Position numbers and translations under genes: made by a program
Assembly: GCF_013391695.1 (NCBI RefSeq)
Contig: NZ_JACBGH010000003.1
Coordinates: 1-64,000 of the forward strand
Source: Thiomicrorhabdus cannonii
Lineage (GTDB): Bacteria > Pseudomonadota > Gammaproteobacteria > Thiomicrospirales > Thiomicrospiraceae
Reading direction: 5' to 3'
DNA length: 64,000 bases
Shown here: positions 54,719-63,663 of the stretch, piece by piece
Layout: every line of letters starts with the position of its first letter
Position numbering within the stretch: position 1 is the stretch's first letter
Notes under the pieces: model-generated
The model's database searches: none
The model's input: only the letters and a program-made list of their open reading frames with translations
What the model was told of the DNA's origin: nothing

Positions 54719-54733
54719 CCCAACAGGCCGGGT
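54719..54733 (+). repeat. Dispersed 12-mer repeat, single copy
   Basis: CCCAACAGGCCGGGT, exact core, three bases from the stop of the AsmA-like gene. Confidence 0.8.
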
Positions 54734-54735
54734 GT

Positions 54736-57639
54736 TTAAATCCCCAGTGTGACCTTTGGCGGGCTGCGGTCGGCGTCCAGTCGCGGCTGACACAGAATCA
54801 CCTGCTCGGTTTTGACCCCCAGCTGCAATAGCTGGCGTTTGATCTGATTGGCGCGTTCCGTCGCCAAATTTAATAATTCCTCGTCACTGACCTGCGGCGC
54901 AGGCAGCGCTTTAGCAGGCGTTTTATCGGCTTTCTCGGTCGGTTTTGCCTCGGTCAGGGTTTTAGCCAGCTTGTGCAGGCGTATCTGACGGTCGTATTCG
55001 TTGGCGGCAGCGCACACTTTAATCTGGATTTTGCGCTTTTCGTTGAGCAGTTTAGCGAGCTTTTGCAGGTAGTCCTGCATTTGCGGGTTAAGGGCGCTTT
55101 CTCCCGCATTGAAATCCACCGCCTGCAGATGGATGGCGCCGGCCTGATCAGTCAGGAAATTGCCGGCCAGTGCAATCGCTCCGAAGGGCTGCAACGCCAG
55201 CAGCAGATAGGTTTTGGTGGCGGTTTTCATGGCACCGGACAGGGCGGTATTGATGACGTGCTGCAAGTCAAAATCGGGATTGCTGAGGTCGCCTTTGACC
55301 GGCAGTTTGAGTTTGATATTGTCCTCCTTGTCGCGCAGCAACCCCAGCGCCGCATCCAGCGACATACTCAGCCCTTGTTGGAATTCCGCGCTCTTGTCGG
55401 CATCGGCCGCCTTCAGTTCCAGTTTATTGAGTTTTAAGGTGTTTTCTGCGTTGATCTGCTGGTTTTTGATCTGCGTATCGAAATTAGCGGAGAGCTGCCC
55501 GCTGGCGATGTCATAGCCCACAAATTGACGGCTGGCGGGGCTCAGGTCAACCAGATTGAGTCCTTCAATACGGCTTTGCAGGTTGACGTCCAGTTCGGGG
55601 TTGAGCGGCTGCAGTTGGCCTTGGCTGCTGAGAGTCGCAAATTCATCAATGCGGGCGGCCAGTTTAACGGCGGTGTCGCTTTGCGGTTTTTGGCTGTCGA
55701 TGGTGCCGATGGACAAGGTATCGACCTGCAGTTGTTTGCTGATCGGCTCGGCGAACTGGTTGAGTGTGAGCTGAATCGGATTCTGGCCGTCCACCTGAAT
55801 GGCGGCGATGCGGTAGTGGAAGGCCGCTGCGGCGGGCGCTGTCTTTTCCTCTGACGGTTGGCTTGAGGCCATTGGTTGCGTATCGGCGGCCAAACGCTGC
55901 TGCAGGCGGGTGATTTCGGCGACCTGATGATTAGCGTCGATTGCCAGCTGCGCTTGCGTATTTTGCGCGTGAATGTGGCCGATATCGAGATAATCGAGGT
56001 TTTTTAAGGCTGCCTGGTCGATTTGCAGGCTGCCGAGCTGGATGAACGGCTTTTCCGGCTGGTCAGGCAATGTCAGGTCTTTGAGGCGGATTTGCGCTAA
56101 ATGCAGGTTGTCGAGGCCGTTCAACTCCAGTTTTTGAATCGATAATCCCGCCAGATCGGCAATGGGCTGCTGCCGGCTTAGGGCACGGAAGTTTTCCGAC
56201 TGCACCTGGCCTTTGGCCTGGAGCTGTGGGCTTTCGGTGCCCAGTTGGCGGTAAGCCGCCTCGCCTTGCCAGAGAAGTTTGCCGAGTTCGGCTTGCAGGT
56301 GGGCCTGCTGCCATTTGACCTGCTTCAGTTGCAAGCTGCCGTTTTGGCTGAGTTGCATGCTTTGCGGCGTCAGTGTGGCCTGCAATTGCAGGTCGCTGTC
56401 GATATTTTGCTGGATGGTTTGCCCGGCCTGTTTTAACGCGACGGCTTGGGCGGTCAATTTGCCTGTCATATCGAGATTGGAGTCGGCGTCGTTTTGCTCG
56501 AAGCGGATGACTCCCTGATACTGGCCGGAATCTAATGCAAGCTGCATTTCGGGCTGCTCAACATTGAGACGTTTAAGGATGAGTCGGCCGTTTTGGCTGA
56601 GGGCGATGCCGCCTGCTTTTAAAATCGCCGTCAGGTCCAGTTCGGCATCCAGCGATTGTTGCAGCGCGGTTTGAGTGGCGGCGTCATGCAGGTCGAGATT
56701 GGCCAGTTGCAATTTGCCCTGGAGGTGTAGCCGGGGATTGGTTTCCTGCTCTGTATAAGCCACATCCCCCGACCAGCTGATGCGCTCTAAACGGGTTTTA
56801 AGGTCGGCAACCGTTAAGGCGACTTGATCCAGACTGAAGTTGCCTTGCTGATTGAACTGCACGCCCTGGGTGCGTTGCTGCGCGGTAAAGGTCAGGTCGG
56901 TGCTGAGCAAACCGGACAGGCCGGGTAGCTGTGCCTTGAGCGCTTCGGGCAGGGGCAGCTGCGCCAAATTGAGTTGTTGGGTGCGGATGGTGCCGACGAC
57001 TTTGGGTTCCTTGGCAAACAGGTCGAGTTGCAGATGGGCGTTGAAACGCGCACCGTTCAAATCGCTGTTGAGTATCAAGGCGGCCGGTTCGGTCTGCCAG
57101 CTGTAGAGATCGTTGAGCTCCAGTTTCTGGATATGGTAGCGGCTCGCTGGCTGCGCAAGCGGGGTAATCTGCAGGCTGACATTTTCGAGCCTCAGGGTTT
57201 GGATGCCGACCGCCGGCAGTGTCGAAGAGGCGGCCTGTTTATCTTCGCTGGCCCCCAGCGGCAGTGTCAAACCGCCAATCGTCAGGTGTTCGGCATCGGT
57301 CTGGCGGATGTCGATAGTGGCGTTTTGCAAATGAACGTCAGTCAGCGCCCAGTGTTGCTGCAACAGGTCACGCCAGCGCCAGGCGGCGTCGAGGTTTTGA
57401 ATGGTGAGCGTCGGCTGGTCATCCTGCCTGATTTGCAGGTGTTTTAGGCGGAATTGGCCTTGGAACAGATTGAGGTCGATGTCGTCGATGCTGGCCTGCT
57501 GTGCGCCTTGCGCCAGCAAGGCTTTTTCGATGCCGAGTTTAATGCCGTAGGGTAACAGCCACAGCACCAGACCCAGCAGAACGGTGAGGCCGGCGAGCCA
57601 GGGATGTTTTTTGAAAAAATCGGCAAGTGCATTCGACAT
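54736..57639 (-). CDS. AsmA-like DUF748-family envelope protein
   Basis: 967 aa. One N-terminal membrane anchor (about 14-34) is followed by a long beta-rich periplasmic region with repeated short motifs, in the manner of AsmA/TamB-like bridge proteins. The C-terminal 100 residues include ALNPQMQDYLQKLAKLLNEK and a QIKVCAAANEYD segment seen in DUF748 proteins. It may help in lipid or protein transport to the outer membrane, but this is inference. It lies on the minus strand between bioF and the csp gene; two near copies of the dispersed repeat occur within it. Confidence 0.78.
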   Translation of the reverse strand: MSNALADFFKKHPWLAGLTVLLGLVLWLLPYGIKLGIEKALLAQGAQQASIDDIDLNLFQGQFRLKHLQIRQDDQPTLTIQNLDAAWRWRDLLQQHWALTDVHLQNATIDIRQTDAEHLTIGGLTLPLGASEDKQAASSTLPAVGIQTLRLENVSLQITPLAQPASRYHIQKLELNDLYSWQTEPAALILNSDLNGARFNAHLQLDLFAKEPKVVGTIRTQQLNLAQLPLPEALKAQLPGLSGLLSTDLTFTAQQRTQGVQFNQQGNFSLDQVALTVADLKTRLERISWSGDVAYTEQETNPRLHLQGKLQLANLDLHDAATQTALQQSLDAELDLTAILKAGGIALSQNGRLILKRLNVEQPEMQLALDSGQYQGVIRFEQNDADSNLDMTGKLTAQAVALKQAGQTIQQNIDSDLQLQATLTPQSMQLSQNGSLQLKQVKWQQAHLQAELGKLLWQGEAAYRQLGTESPQLQAKGQVQSENFRALSRQQPIADLAGLSIQKLELNGLDNLHLAQIRLKDLTLPDQPEKPFIQLGSLQIDQAALKNLDYLDIGHIHAQNTQAQLAIDANHQVAEITRLQQRLAADTQPMASSQPSEEKTAPAAAAFHYRIAAIQVDGQNPIQLTLNQFAEPISKQLQVDTLSIGTIDSQKPQSDTAVKLAARIDEFATLSSQGQLQPLNPELDVNLQSRIEGLNLVDLSPASRQFVGYDIASGQLSANFDTQIKNQQINAENTLKLNKLELKAADADKSAEFQQGLSMSLDAALGLLRDKEDNIKLKLPVKGDLSNPDFDLQHVINTALSGAMKTATKTYLLLALQPFGAIALAGNFLTDQAGAIHLQAVDFNAGESALNPQMQDYLQKLAKLLNEKRKIQIKVCAAANEYDRQIRLHKLAKTLTEAKPTEKADKTPAKALPAPQVSDEELLNLATERANQIKRQLLQLGVKTEQVILCQPRLDADRSPPKVTLGI

Positions 57640-57694
57640 AGGTATTCAATAGGGCCTTGGGCGCGAGGGCATGCAGGCCTGCAGCGCAATGGAT

Positions 57695-58888
57695 TTAGTC
57701 CATTGTGGCACAGGCGTGCAGGGCATTCAACAGCGCGTCGATTTGTTCGCTGGTGTGTTTGGCGGTGAGGGTGATGCGCAGTCTGGCCTGGCCTTTGGGC
57801 ACGGTCGGCGGACGGATGGCGGTGACCCAGAAGCCGCGCTGTTTGAGCTGTTCGCTCCAGCGCAGGGCGGTCGCGCTGTCGCCCAACATAATCGGTTGGA
57901 TGGCGGTGGGGGACGGCCAGAGCCGGAGGCCGAGCTGTTCGGCGCCGGCGCGGAAACGGGCGATGTGCTGTTGCAGCAGCGCGCGTTCTTTATCCATCGA
58001 TTTGACGCGTTGCAGTGCGCTGCGGGTGGCGATGGCATTGAGCTGCGGCGAGGCGGTGGTGTAGATATAGGGGCGGGCAAACTGAATCAAGGTTTCAATT
58101 AAGAGTTGGCTGCCGGCCACAAAAGCGCCGGAGGTGCCGAAGGCTTTGCCCAAGGTGCCGACAAGGATGGTGTTTTCATCCGGTGTGAGGCCGAAATAGT
58201 CGAAACTGCCGCGGCCTTCCTGGCCGAGCATGCCGAAGCCGTGGGCGTCATCGACCAGCAGCCAGGCGCCGTAGCGTTTGGCCAACGCCTGGATTTCGGG
58301 CAGCGGTGCCATATCGCCGTCCATGCTGAAGACGCCGTCGGTGGCAATCAATACCTGGCCTGTTGAGTTTTTTTCGGCGAATGTTTGCAAACGGCGTTCG
58401 AGTGCGGCCATATCGTTGTGGGCGTAGCGTTTGAGTTCCGCCTCGCTGTGCAGCGCACCGTCAATCAGGGAGGCGTGGTTGAGTTTGTCGGCAAGAATCA
58501 AATCGCCGCTCTGCATCAAGGTCTGCTGCACCGCCAGATTAGCCATATAGCCGGTGGAGAACAGCAGGGTGCGTTCCACCCCGAGCCAGTCGGCGAGTTC
58601 GTCTTCGAGCAGGTGGTGGTGCAGATGGTGGCCGGTCACCAGATGGGCCGCGCCGGAGCCGTAGCCGGTATTGTCGTCCTGCAGGGCGGCAATGAGGTCG
58701 GCTTTGATTTGCGGGTCGTTGGCGAGGCCGAGGTAGTCGTTGGAGCTGAAGTTGATGACCTGCAGGCCGTTGATTTGCATCTGCGCCTGCTGGGCGCTGA
58801 AACTCAGCGGCCGCTGGCGGTAGAGGTGCTGTTCGCGCCTTTCGGCAAGGCGCGGTGCGAAGCGTTGTGCGATGGAAGTTTGACTCAT
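57695..58888 (-). CDS. bioF: 8-amino-7-oxononanoate synthase
   Basis: 397 aa, a PLP enzyme of the alpha-oxoamine synthase family. It condenses pimeloyl-ACP with alanine in biotin synthesis. The PLP lysine lies in GTLGKAFG, DDAHGFG carries the PLP-binding Asp-His, and DKLNHASLIDGA is conserved. It is downstream of bioB. A one-mismatch copy of the repeat is in frame (STGQV). Confidence 0.96.
   Translation of the reverse strand: MSQTSIAQRFAPRLAERREQHLYRQRPLSFSAQQAQMQINGLQVINFSSNDYLGLANDPQIKADLIAALQDDNTGYGSGAAHLVTGHHLHHHLLEDELADWLGVERTLLFSTGYMANLAVQQTLMQSGDLILADKLNHASLIDGALHSEAELKRYAHNDMAALERRLQTFAEKNSTGQVLIATDGVFSMDGDMAPLPEIQALAKRYGAWLLVDDAHGFGMLGQEGRGSFDYFGLTPDENTILVGTLGKAFGTSGAFVAGSQLLIETLIQFARPYIYTTASPQLNAIATRSALQRVKSMDKERALLQQHIARFRAGAEQLGLRLWPSPTAIQPIMLGDSATALRWSEQLKQRGFWVTAIRPPTVPKGQARLRITLTAKHTSEQIDALLNALHACATMD
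58354..58368 (-). repeat. Near copy of the dispersed repeat inside bioF
   Basis: ACCTGGCCTGTTGAG, one mismatch to the full 15-base form, followed by T6; read in frame as NSTGQV. Confidence 0.6.
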
Positions 58889-58894
58889 TTTTTA

Positions 58895-58954
58895 AACCAC
58901 GAAGTTCGCGAAGACCACGAAGATAAAAAGCCGGGGGGCTTGGTGATCTTCGTG
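58895..58954. repeat. CACGAAG-type repeat and hairpin between bioB and bioF
   Basis: AACCACGAAG, TTCGCGAAG and ACCACGAAGAT form three near-tandem units. The last pairs with ATCTTCGTG at 58946-58954, enclosing a second hairpin (AAGCC, GGGG, GGCTT). It resembles the ACCACAGAG element by priA. It may attenuate bioF. Confidence 0.55.
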
Positions 58955-58970
58955 AGCCCGGCCGTTATAT

Positions 58971-59984
58971 TTAGGCGGCGGAGTGCGAGTGGTCGTGATC
59001 GTCGCAGTGCGCTTTGGCGAGTTTCTGCATATTGATGCCGAGCTTGCTGAACAGCATCGCGTCGTGATCCGATTCGGGGTTTTCCGTGGTGAGCAGTTTG
59101 TCGCCGTAGAAGATGGAGTTGGCGCCGGCCATAAAGCACAGTGCCTGCGCTTCGTCGCTCAGTTCCATGCGGCCCGCCGACAGGCGCACATACGATTTCG
59201 GCATCAGAATACGCGCGGTGGCGATGACGCGGATAAACTCGAACGAATCGGTTTTGCCGCGCATTTCCGCCAGCGGCGTGCCTTCGATCGGCACCAGCAG
59301 GTTGACCGGTACGCTGTCGGGGTGGTGGCGCATATTGGCGAAGGTGCGCAGCAGTTCGGCGCGGTCGGAGTGGGCTTCGCCCATGCCGATAATGCCGCCC
59401 GAACAGACATTGATGCCGGCTTTCTGCACCTTGTCGATGGTGTCCAGACGGTCCTGGAAGGTGCGGGTGGTAATGACTTTCGGATAGTACGCCTCGGAGG
59501 TGTCGAGGTTGTGGTTGTAATAATCCAGGCCAGCCTCCTTGAGCATGGCGACCTGTTCGTCGTCGAGCATGCCGAGCGTCAGGCAGGTTTCCATGCCGAG
59601 GCCTTTGACGACCTTGACCATTTCCAGTACCGTCGGGAAATCTTTTTTGTTGGGGTTGCGCCAGGCCGCGCCCATGCACAGACGGGTTGCGCCTTTTTCC
59701 TTGGCGGCAACGGCTTTGTCGAGGACTTCCTGCACGGCCATCATCTTCTCTTTTTCCAGACCGGTGTCGTAGCGCGAGCTTTGTGAGCAGTAGGAGCAGT
59801 CCTCGGCACAACCGCCGGATTTGATGTTCACCAGCGTGCTGGTCTGGATTTCATTGGGATTGAAATGCTGGCGGTGCACGCTTTGCGCTTGGAACATCAG
59901 GTCGTTGAAAGGTTGGTCCATGATGGCGCGGATTTCGTCCAGCGTCCAGTCGTGGCGGATTTGTCCAAGGTTTTCAAGGCTCAT
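58971..59984 (-). CDS. bioB: Biotin synthase
   Basis: 337 aa from the ATG at 59984 (MSLENLGQ), preceded by GGGAAC. It inserts sulfur into dethiobiotin. The radical SAM cluster motif CAEDCSYC is present, and [11 protein letters not shown] follows. The C-terminus is His/Asp-rich ([10 protein letters not shown]), which could bind metal. bioF follows after 82 bases, with a repeat element between them. bioA and bioD are not in this window. Confidence 0.96.
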   Translation of the reverse strand: MSLENLGQIRHDWTLDEIRAIMDQPFNDLMFQAQSVHRQHFNPNEIQTSTLVNIKSGGCAEDCSYCSQSSRYDTGLEKEKMMAVQEVLDKAVAAKEKGATRLCMGAAWRNPNKKDFPTVLEMVKVVKGLGMETCLTLGMLDDEQVAMLKEAGLDYYNHNLDTSEAYYPKVITTRTFQDRLDTIDKVQKAGINVCSGGIIGMGEAHSDRAELLRTFANMRHHPDSVPVNLLVPIEGTPLAEMRGKTDSFEFIRVIATARILMPKSYVRLSAGRMELSDEAQALCFMAGANSIFYGDKLLTTENPESDHDAMLFSKLGINMQKLAKAHCDDHDHSHSAA

Positions 59985-60046
59985 AAGCGGTTCCCGTTTC
60001 AGATGTGGCCGCAAGGTTGCGGCTTGGCAGAAAATTTTAAGGGGGT

Positions 60047-60052
60047 ATTATA
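60047..60052 (-). promoter_or_regulatory. Probable -10 for bioB
   Basis: TATAAT on the minus strand about 60 bases before the bioB start. The -35 at expected spacing is poor and no BirA-type operator was recognised. Confidence 0.35.
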
Positions 60053-60098
60053 GCTCATAAAGAGGACTGAACGTGAAGGCACGTTAAGGGGAGTGGGG

Positions 60099-60785
60099 AT
60101 GCGCGCTTGGTTAAATGCTCTGGAAAGATGGTTTTTGCCGTCACGCTGCGTGCTGACCGGCCAGGGCAGCGATCACCTCGACATCGCCGATACTCTGGTT
60201 GCCAAATGGAGTGTGCCCGAGGCGGTGTGCCCGGTGTGTTGCGAACCCTCGGCGTTGGCGGAGGTTTGCGGCCATTGTTTGACGCAGCCTCCTGCGTTTG
60301 AGCGCACTCAGGTCGGGTTTTATTTTGAGGCGGAACTGGCTGATCTGATTCACGCTTTGAAGTATCGCAACCAGCCCGCCTATGCGCGACTTCTGGCGGA
60401 ATTGTTGGCGGAACGATTGGATGTTGCAGGGGTGGAGGCGATGGTCGCGGTGCCGCTGTATGCCAAACGCCGCCGGGAACGCGGTTACAATCAGGCCGAA
60501 TTGCTGGGGCAGGCGCTGTCTAAGATTACCGGCATTCCGCTGTTAAAAGGTGTCAGGCGTATTAAGGATACGCCTTCGCAGACGCTTTTGAATGCCGAAC
60601 AGCGGCGTCGCAATTTACACGGGGCGTTTAGTGTGGACGCAAAGATGTTCAAGGGCGTTGAACAGATTGCGTTGCTGGATGATGTGGTGACCACCGGGGC
60701 GACCATGCAGGCGCTGGCGCACAGCCTGAAAACCGTTACACAGGTGAAAAGCATACAGGCTTGGGCGGTTGCCAAGACAAAATGA
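60099..60785 (+). CDS. comF: ComF-family phosphoribosyltransferase-like protein
   Basis: 228 aa from the ATG at 60099, behind AAGGGGAG; a GTG at 60093 is less likely. Two Cys pairs near the N-terminus (CPVCCEP, CGHC) can bind zinc, and the C-terminal PRPP-binding motif reads ALLDDVVTTGATM. ComF is needed for natural transformation in several bacteria; in Gammaproteobacteria it is called ComFC or GntX-like. The adjacent bioB is divergent, a common arrangement. Its presence is compatible with DNA uptake, not proof of it. Confidence 0.92.
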   Translation: MRAWLNALERWFLPSRCVLTGQGSDHLDIADTLVAKWSVPEAVCPVCCEPSALAEVCGHCLTQPPAFERTQVGFYFEAELADLIHALKYRNQPAYARLLAELLAERLDVAGVEAMVAVPLYAKRRRERGYNQAELLGQALSKITGIPLLKGVRRIKDTPSQTLLNAEQRRRNLHGAFSVDAKMFKGVEQIALLDDVVTTGATMQALAHSLKTVTQVKSIQAWAVAKTK

Positions 60786-60842
60786 TACAATCAGCCAAAT
60801 TGCTTATACATTATTGCCTTAGAGTTGTTTTTAGGAGTCGAG

Positions 60843-61757
60843 ATGGACGTCCAACCGGTTTCGCATCACCATAACCACCTGGGTCACGACCAGGAGAAGA
60901 ATCAGCGCAAGGTGCTGCTGGCGGCGATCATTACCGCCACCTATATGCTGGTGGAGATTATCGGCGGTTTGTGGGTCAACTCCATTGCGTTGGTGGCCGA
61001 CGGGGTGCATATGCTCACCGATGCGCTGGCGCTGGGATTGGCGTGGTGGGGCTTTCACATCAGCCGCAAACCCGCCAACGAGTGCATGACATTCGGTTAC
61101 CAGCGCGTGCAGATTCTGACCGCTTTTATCAATGGCTTTACCCTGCTGCTGATTGTCGGCGGCATTGTGATTATGGCGATTCATCGTTTTATCGAACCGC
61201 AGGAGGTCATGGGCAAGGAGATGTTTATTATCGCGGTGATCGGTTTGCTGAATAACCTGCTGGTGTTTTGGATTCTGCACTCCGGCGATCAGCACAATTT
61301 GAATATGCGCGGCGCCACCTTGCATTTTTTGGGCGATACGCTCGGTTCGGTTGCCGTTATTACGGGGGCGATTGTCATTTACTTTACCGGTTGGATGACG
61401 ATCGACCCGTTATTGTCGCTGCTGATGGCGGTGATTATCGGTGTGGGGGCGTACCGTCTGACGCGCGAGTCGGCGCATGTGCTGCTGGAAGGGGTGCCGG
61501 CGGGGTATGAGATCAAAAATATTGCGACCGATCTGGAGCGCCACTTCGATTATCTGACGGCAGTGCATCATATTCACCTCTGGGCGATCGCCGAGGATCA
61601 GGTGATGATGACGTTGCACGCCAAGACCGATCTGGCGCATATCAATGACGAAACCTTGGCGGAAATCAAAGACTATCTGCTGCAGGAGCATAAAGTGCAT
61701 CATGTGACGTTACAACTGGAAAGCGGCTGGGAGCAAGCCTCGAATATGGATGTATAG
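60843..61757 (+). CDS. Cation diffusion facilitator, zinc-type (CzcD/ZitB-like)
   Basis: 304 aa from the ATG at 60843, behind TTAGGAG. Six membrane segments. The metal site has two HxxxD motifs: HMLTD (in the second segment) and HFLGD (in the fifth), typical of zinc exporters. The N-terminus is His-rich (HHHNHLGHD), and a cytosolic C-terminal domain completes the family fold. It extrudes zinc (or cadmium/cobalt) by proton antiport. An AraC gene follows immediately. Confidence 0.92.
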   Translation: MDVQPVSHHHNHLGHDQEKNQRKVLLAAIITATYMLVEIIGGLWVNSIALVADGVHMLTDALALGLAWWGFHISRKPANECMTFGYQRVQILTAFINGFTLLLIVGGIVIMAIHRFIEPQEVMGKEMFIIAVIGLLNNLLVFWILHSGDQHNLNMRGATLHFLGDTLGSVAVITGAIVIYFTGWMTIDPLLSLLMAVIIGVGAYRLTRESAHVLLEGVPAGYEIKNIATDLERHFDYLTAVHHIHLWAIAEDQVMMTLHAKTDLAHINDETLAEIKDYLLQEHKVHHVTLQLESGWEQASNMDV

Positions 61758-61761
61758 GCCG

Positions 61762-62718
61762 ATGAAACTGGTAACGCTTCAATTTGAAGAACCGTCGCAA
61801 CAGGCCGCGATTCAGGATTGGCTGCCGTTGGAATATGTGCAGATTTCGCCCGGCCCTTATAGGGGGCATGTGCAGGTGGCCAATTTGGGTGAGAGCTTGA
61901 TTGTGGTGGAGCAGCAGAATCAGTTGATTCAGAAGCTCGGTACCATGGCGGACGATACCTGTACGGTTTCGTTGGCGTGCAGGGCGCATGACGACATGCG
62001 TTTTTCGCATTTCCGCAACGACGCGGCGGAAGGGATCTTTTTGCTGCCGGCCAAAGCGCAGTTTGACGTGGTGGTGCCGCCGATGTTGCGTACGGTTTAT
62101 GTCCGTTTGAATCAGTCGCGTTTGCTGGCGGATTTAAGAACGCTGAATCCGGCCTTCTGGAGTAAAATCCCGCGCCGCTTGAGTCTGATTCAGACGCCGC
62201 AAAAAGTCCAACTGATGTGTGCGCTGCTTGATGTCATCGCCACCTTGGCGGAAAGCCCTGCAGCGTCGCCGGAGTTTACGGAGCGTTTGCAGAAAGAGCT
62301 GTATCATAGCTTGACGCTGATGCTGAACCAGGCGGACCCTTTTCATGTGGCGAGTTTCAGCGAGGTGCGCAAGCACCGTGACTGGCTCTACCTTTTGAAG
62401 CGTTCGCGCGAGTATATCGAGGTGCAGTTTGCCGCCGGAGAGAATCCGACGGTGGTGGATATTTGCGGTTATCTGCAGGTGTCGCAACGTACCTTGCAAA
62501 ACTGTTTTTACAAACATCTGCAGATCAGTCCGATCAAGTACCTGCGCATTTTGCGGTTGAATCGTGTGCGTGCGGAGTTGCAGCGCAGTCACAACGAACG
62601 CTCGGTCACCGACGTTGCGATGCAGTGGGGGTTTTTGCATCTGGGCAAATTTGCACAGGATTACCGGCAGATGTTCTGTGAACGCCCGTCGGAGACCCTG
62701 GCCAAACGGATGCACTGA
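61762..62718 (+). CDS. AraC-family transcriptional regulator
   Basis: 318 aa from the ATG at 61762; an ATG at 61750 would overlap the CDF stop. The C-terminal HTH region holds VVDICGYLQVSQRTLQNCFYKHLQISPIKYLRILRLNRV and VAMQWGFLHLGKFAQDYRQMF in parts, the two DNA-binding helices of AraC proteins. The N-terminal ligand domain is variable and does not show a known pocket. It is probably cotranscribed with the CDF gene and may respond to the same signal, but the target is not visible. Confidence 0.88.
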   Translation: MKLVTLQFEEPSQQAAIQDWLPLEYVQISPGPYRGHVQVANLGESLIVVEQQNQLIQKLGTMADDTCTVSLACRAHDDMRFSHFRNDAAEGIFLLPAKAQFDVVVPPMLRTVYVRLNQSRLLADLRTLNPAFWSKIPRRLSLIQTPQKVQLMCALLDVIATLAESPAASPEFTERLQKELYHSLTLMLNQADPFHVASFSEVRKHRDWLYLLKRSREYIEVQFAAGENPTVVDICGYLQVSQRTLQNCFYKHLQISPIKYLRILRLNRVRAELQRSHNERSVTDVAMQWGFLHLGKFAQDYRQMFCERPSETLAKRMH

Positions 62719-62743
62719 CGCCGCGTTGCCGCGGCAGGGTTTT

Positions 62744-62969
62744 AAGAGAGCTTTGCACGAGATGGCTACACGAATAAAAATGGTTAAAAACCGCCTGATT
62801 TTTCTCGACTTACCCCTACGGGCGTCGAGTTCTTTGTTTGTTGAAAAACTTGCTAATAGCTCGCTATTAGCAAGTTTTCCGCCTCAACCAGCCAATTTTT
62901 CCTCATTTTTATTTCTCGGCTCTACAGCCGAGTTCTTCGGTTCGCGCCCCACTCGTGCAAAGCTCTCTT
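62744..62969 (+). mobile_element. MITE-like palindromic repeat, copy B, with hairpin inserts
   Basis: About 226 bases. Terminal inverted repeats AAGAGAGCTTTGCACGAG and CTCGTGCAAAGCTCTCTT are perfect over 18 bases. A central palindrome (AATAGCTCGCTATT) is present. It aligns to copy A with two extra hairpin blocks: one with CTCGAC/GTCGAG arms near 62798-62824, the other with CTCGGCT/AGCCGAG arms near 62915-62935. No transposase gene. Confidence 0.8.
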
Positions 62970-62976
62970 ATAGGCT

Positions 62977-63585
62977 TTACTGGCCGGTTTGATGGATTGC
63001 CAAAACCAATTCCAGCCGGTCCTTGACGCCCATCTTCTGAAAAATGTTTTGCAAATGTGCCTTGACGGTGCGTTCCGTAATGGCCATATCCATGGCAATT
63101 TCTTTGTTGCTCTTCCCGTCCAAAAGCGCGCGTACGACGTCATTTTCCCTTTCTGTCAGGCGTGTCTGCCATTCAAGCGGCGGCGGGGATTCGTCAAACA
63201 GGATATTCATCATGGCATGCATATGTTGTTTTTCCAGCCACACGCCGCCCATTTTGACCGTCTGAATGGCCTGTTGGATCTGATCCGGATGACTGAAAGT
63301 GTCCAGATAGCCTTTGGCACCGTGTTGATAGGCGGTGATGGCTTCGTCGTCGGACGGGGACGGACTGAACACGACAACCTGATAACCTTTTTCGGCAAAA
63401 TCCTGAATCAGCGAGTGAGACGCCTTTTGCGGATATTGCATGAGTAGCACGCCGGGGGTGAGATGGGAGAGTGAGGAAAGTTGATGAGGGGTTTCGACTA
63501 CAATCGGAGGGCTGTCGCACCCTTTAAACCAGTGGTCGATAACGGGTGGGTGGTTTTCAAAGATGACAATTGGGTTCATATTCAA
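62977..63585 (-). CDS. LuxR-type response regulator with degenerate receiver
   Basis: 202 aa. The C-terminal HTH (about 135-195), with LTERENDVVRALLDGKSNKEIAMDM and ITERTVKAHLQNIF, is a perfect LuxR/FixJ DNA-binding domain. The N-terminal receiver has the layout of a CheY-like fold, but the phosphorylation site reads LLMQYPQ where DLVLLD is expected, and the acidic pocket is lost; the switch Lys-like and Thr positions are also altered. It is probably not phosphorylated. The OmpA-family gene upstream of it on the same strand is separated by a terminator. Confidence 0.85.
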   Translation of the reverse strand: MNMNPIVIFENHPPVIDHWFKGCDSPPIVVETPHQLSSLSHLTPGVLLMQYPQKASHSLIQDFAEKGYQVVVFSPSPSDDEAITAYQHGAKGYLDTFSHPDQIQQAIQTVKMGGVWLEKQHMHAMMNILFDESPPPLEWQTRLTERENDVVRALLDGKSNKEIAMDMAITERTVKAHLQNIFQKMGVKDRLELVLAIHQTGQ

Positions 63586-63610
63586 CGCAAATCTAAAATT
63601 GATCTGGGAG

Positions 63611-63633
63611 CAGCAGGCCTACCCGGCCTGCTG
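63611..63633 (-). terminator. Hairpin built on a variant repeat, terminator of the OmpA gene
   Basis: CAGCAGGCC, loop TACCC, GGCCTGCTG: a perfect 9-bp stem. The right arm is a variant copy of the dispersed repeat (ACCCGGCCTGCTGAG at 63621-63635) followed by T5. It lies after the OmpA stop. Confidence 0.75.
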
Positions 63634-63663
63634 AGTTTTTATCCGCGTAAAAACGCGGGCTTG

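Noticed and set aside
60000-60090. BirA operator between bioB and comF
   Set aside because: No dyad like the known biotin operators of gammaproteobacteria could be found in this stretch.
62564-62992. Open frame of about 142 codons overlapping the AraC gene end and copy B
   Set aside because: It runs through a palindromic repeat and an existing gene in another frame; the peptide is a by-product of the repeat.
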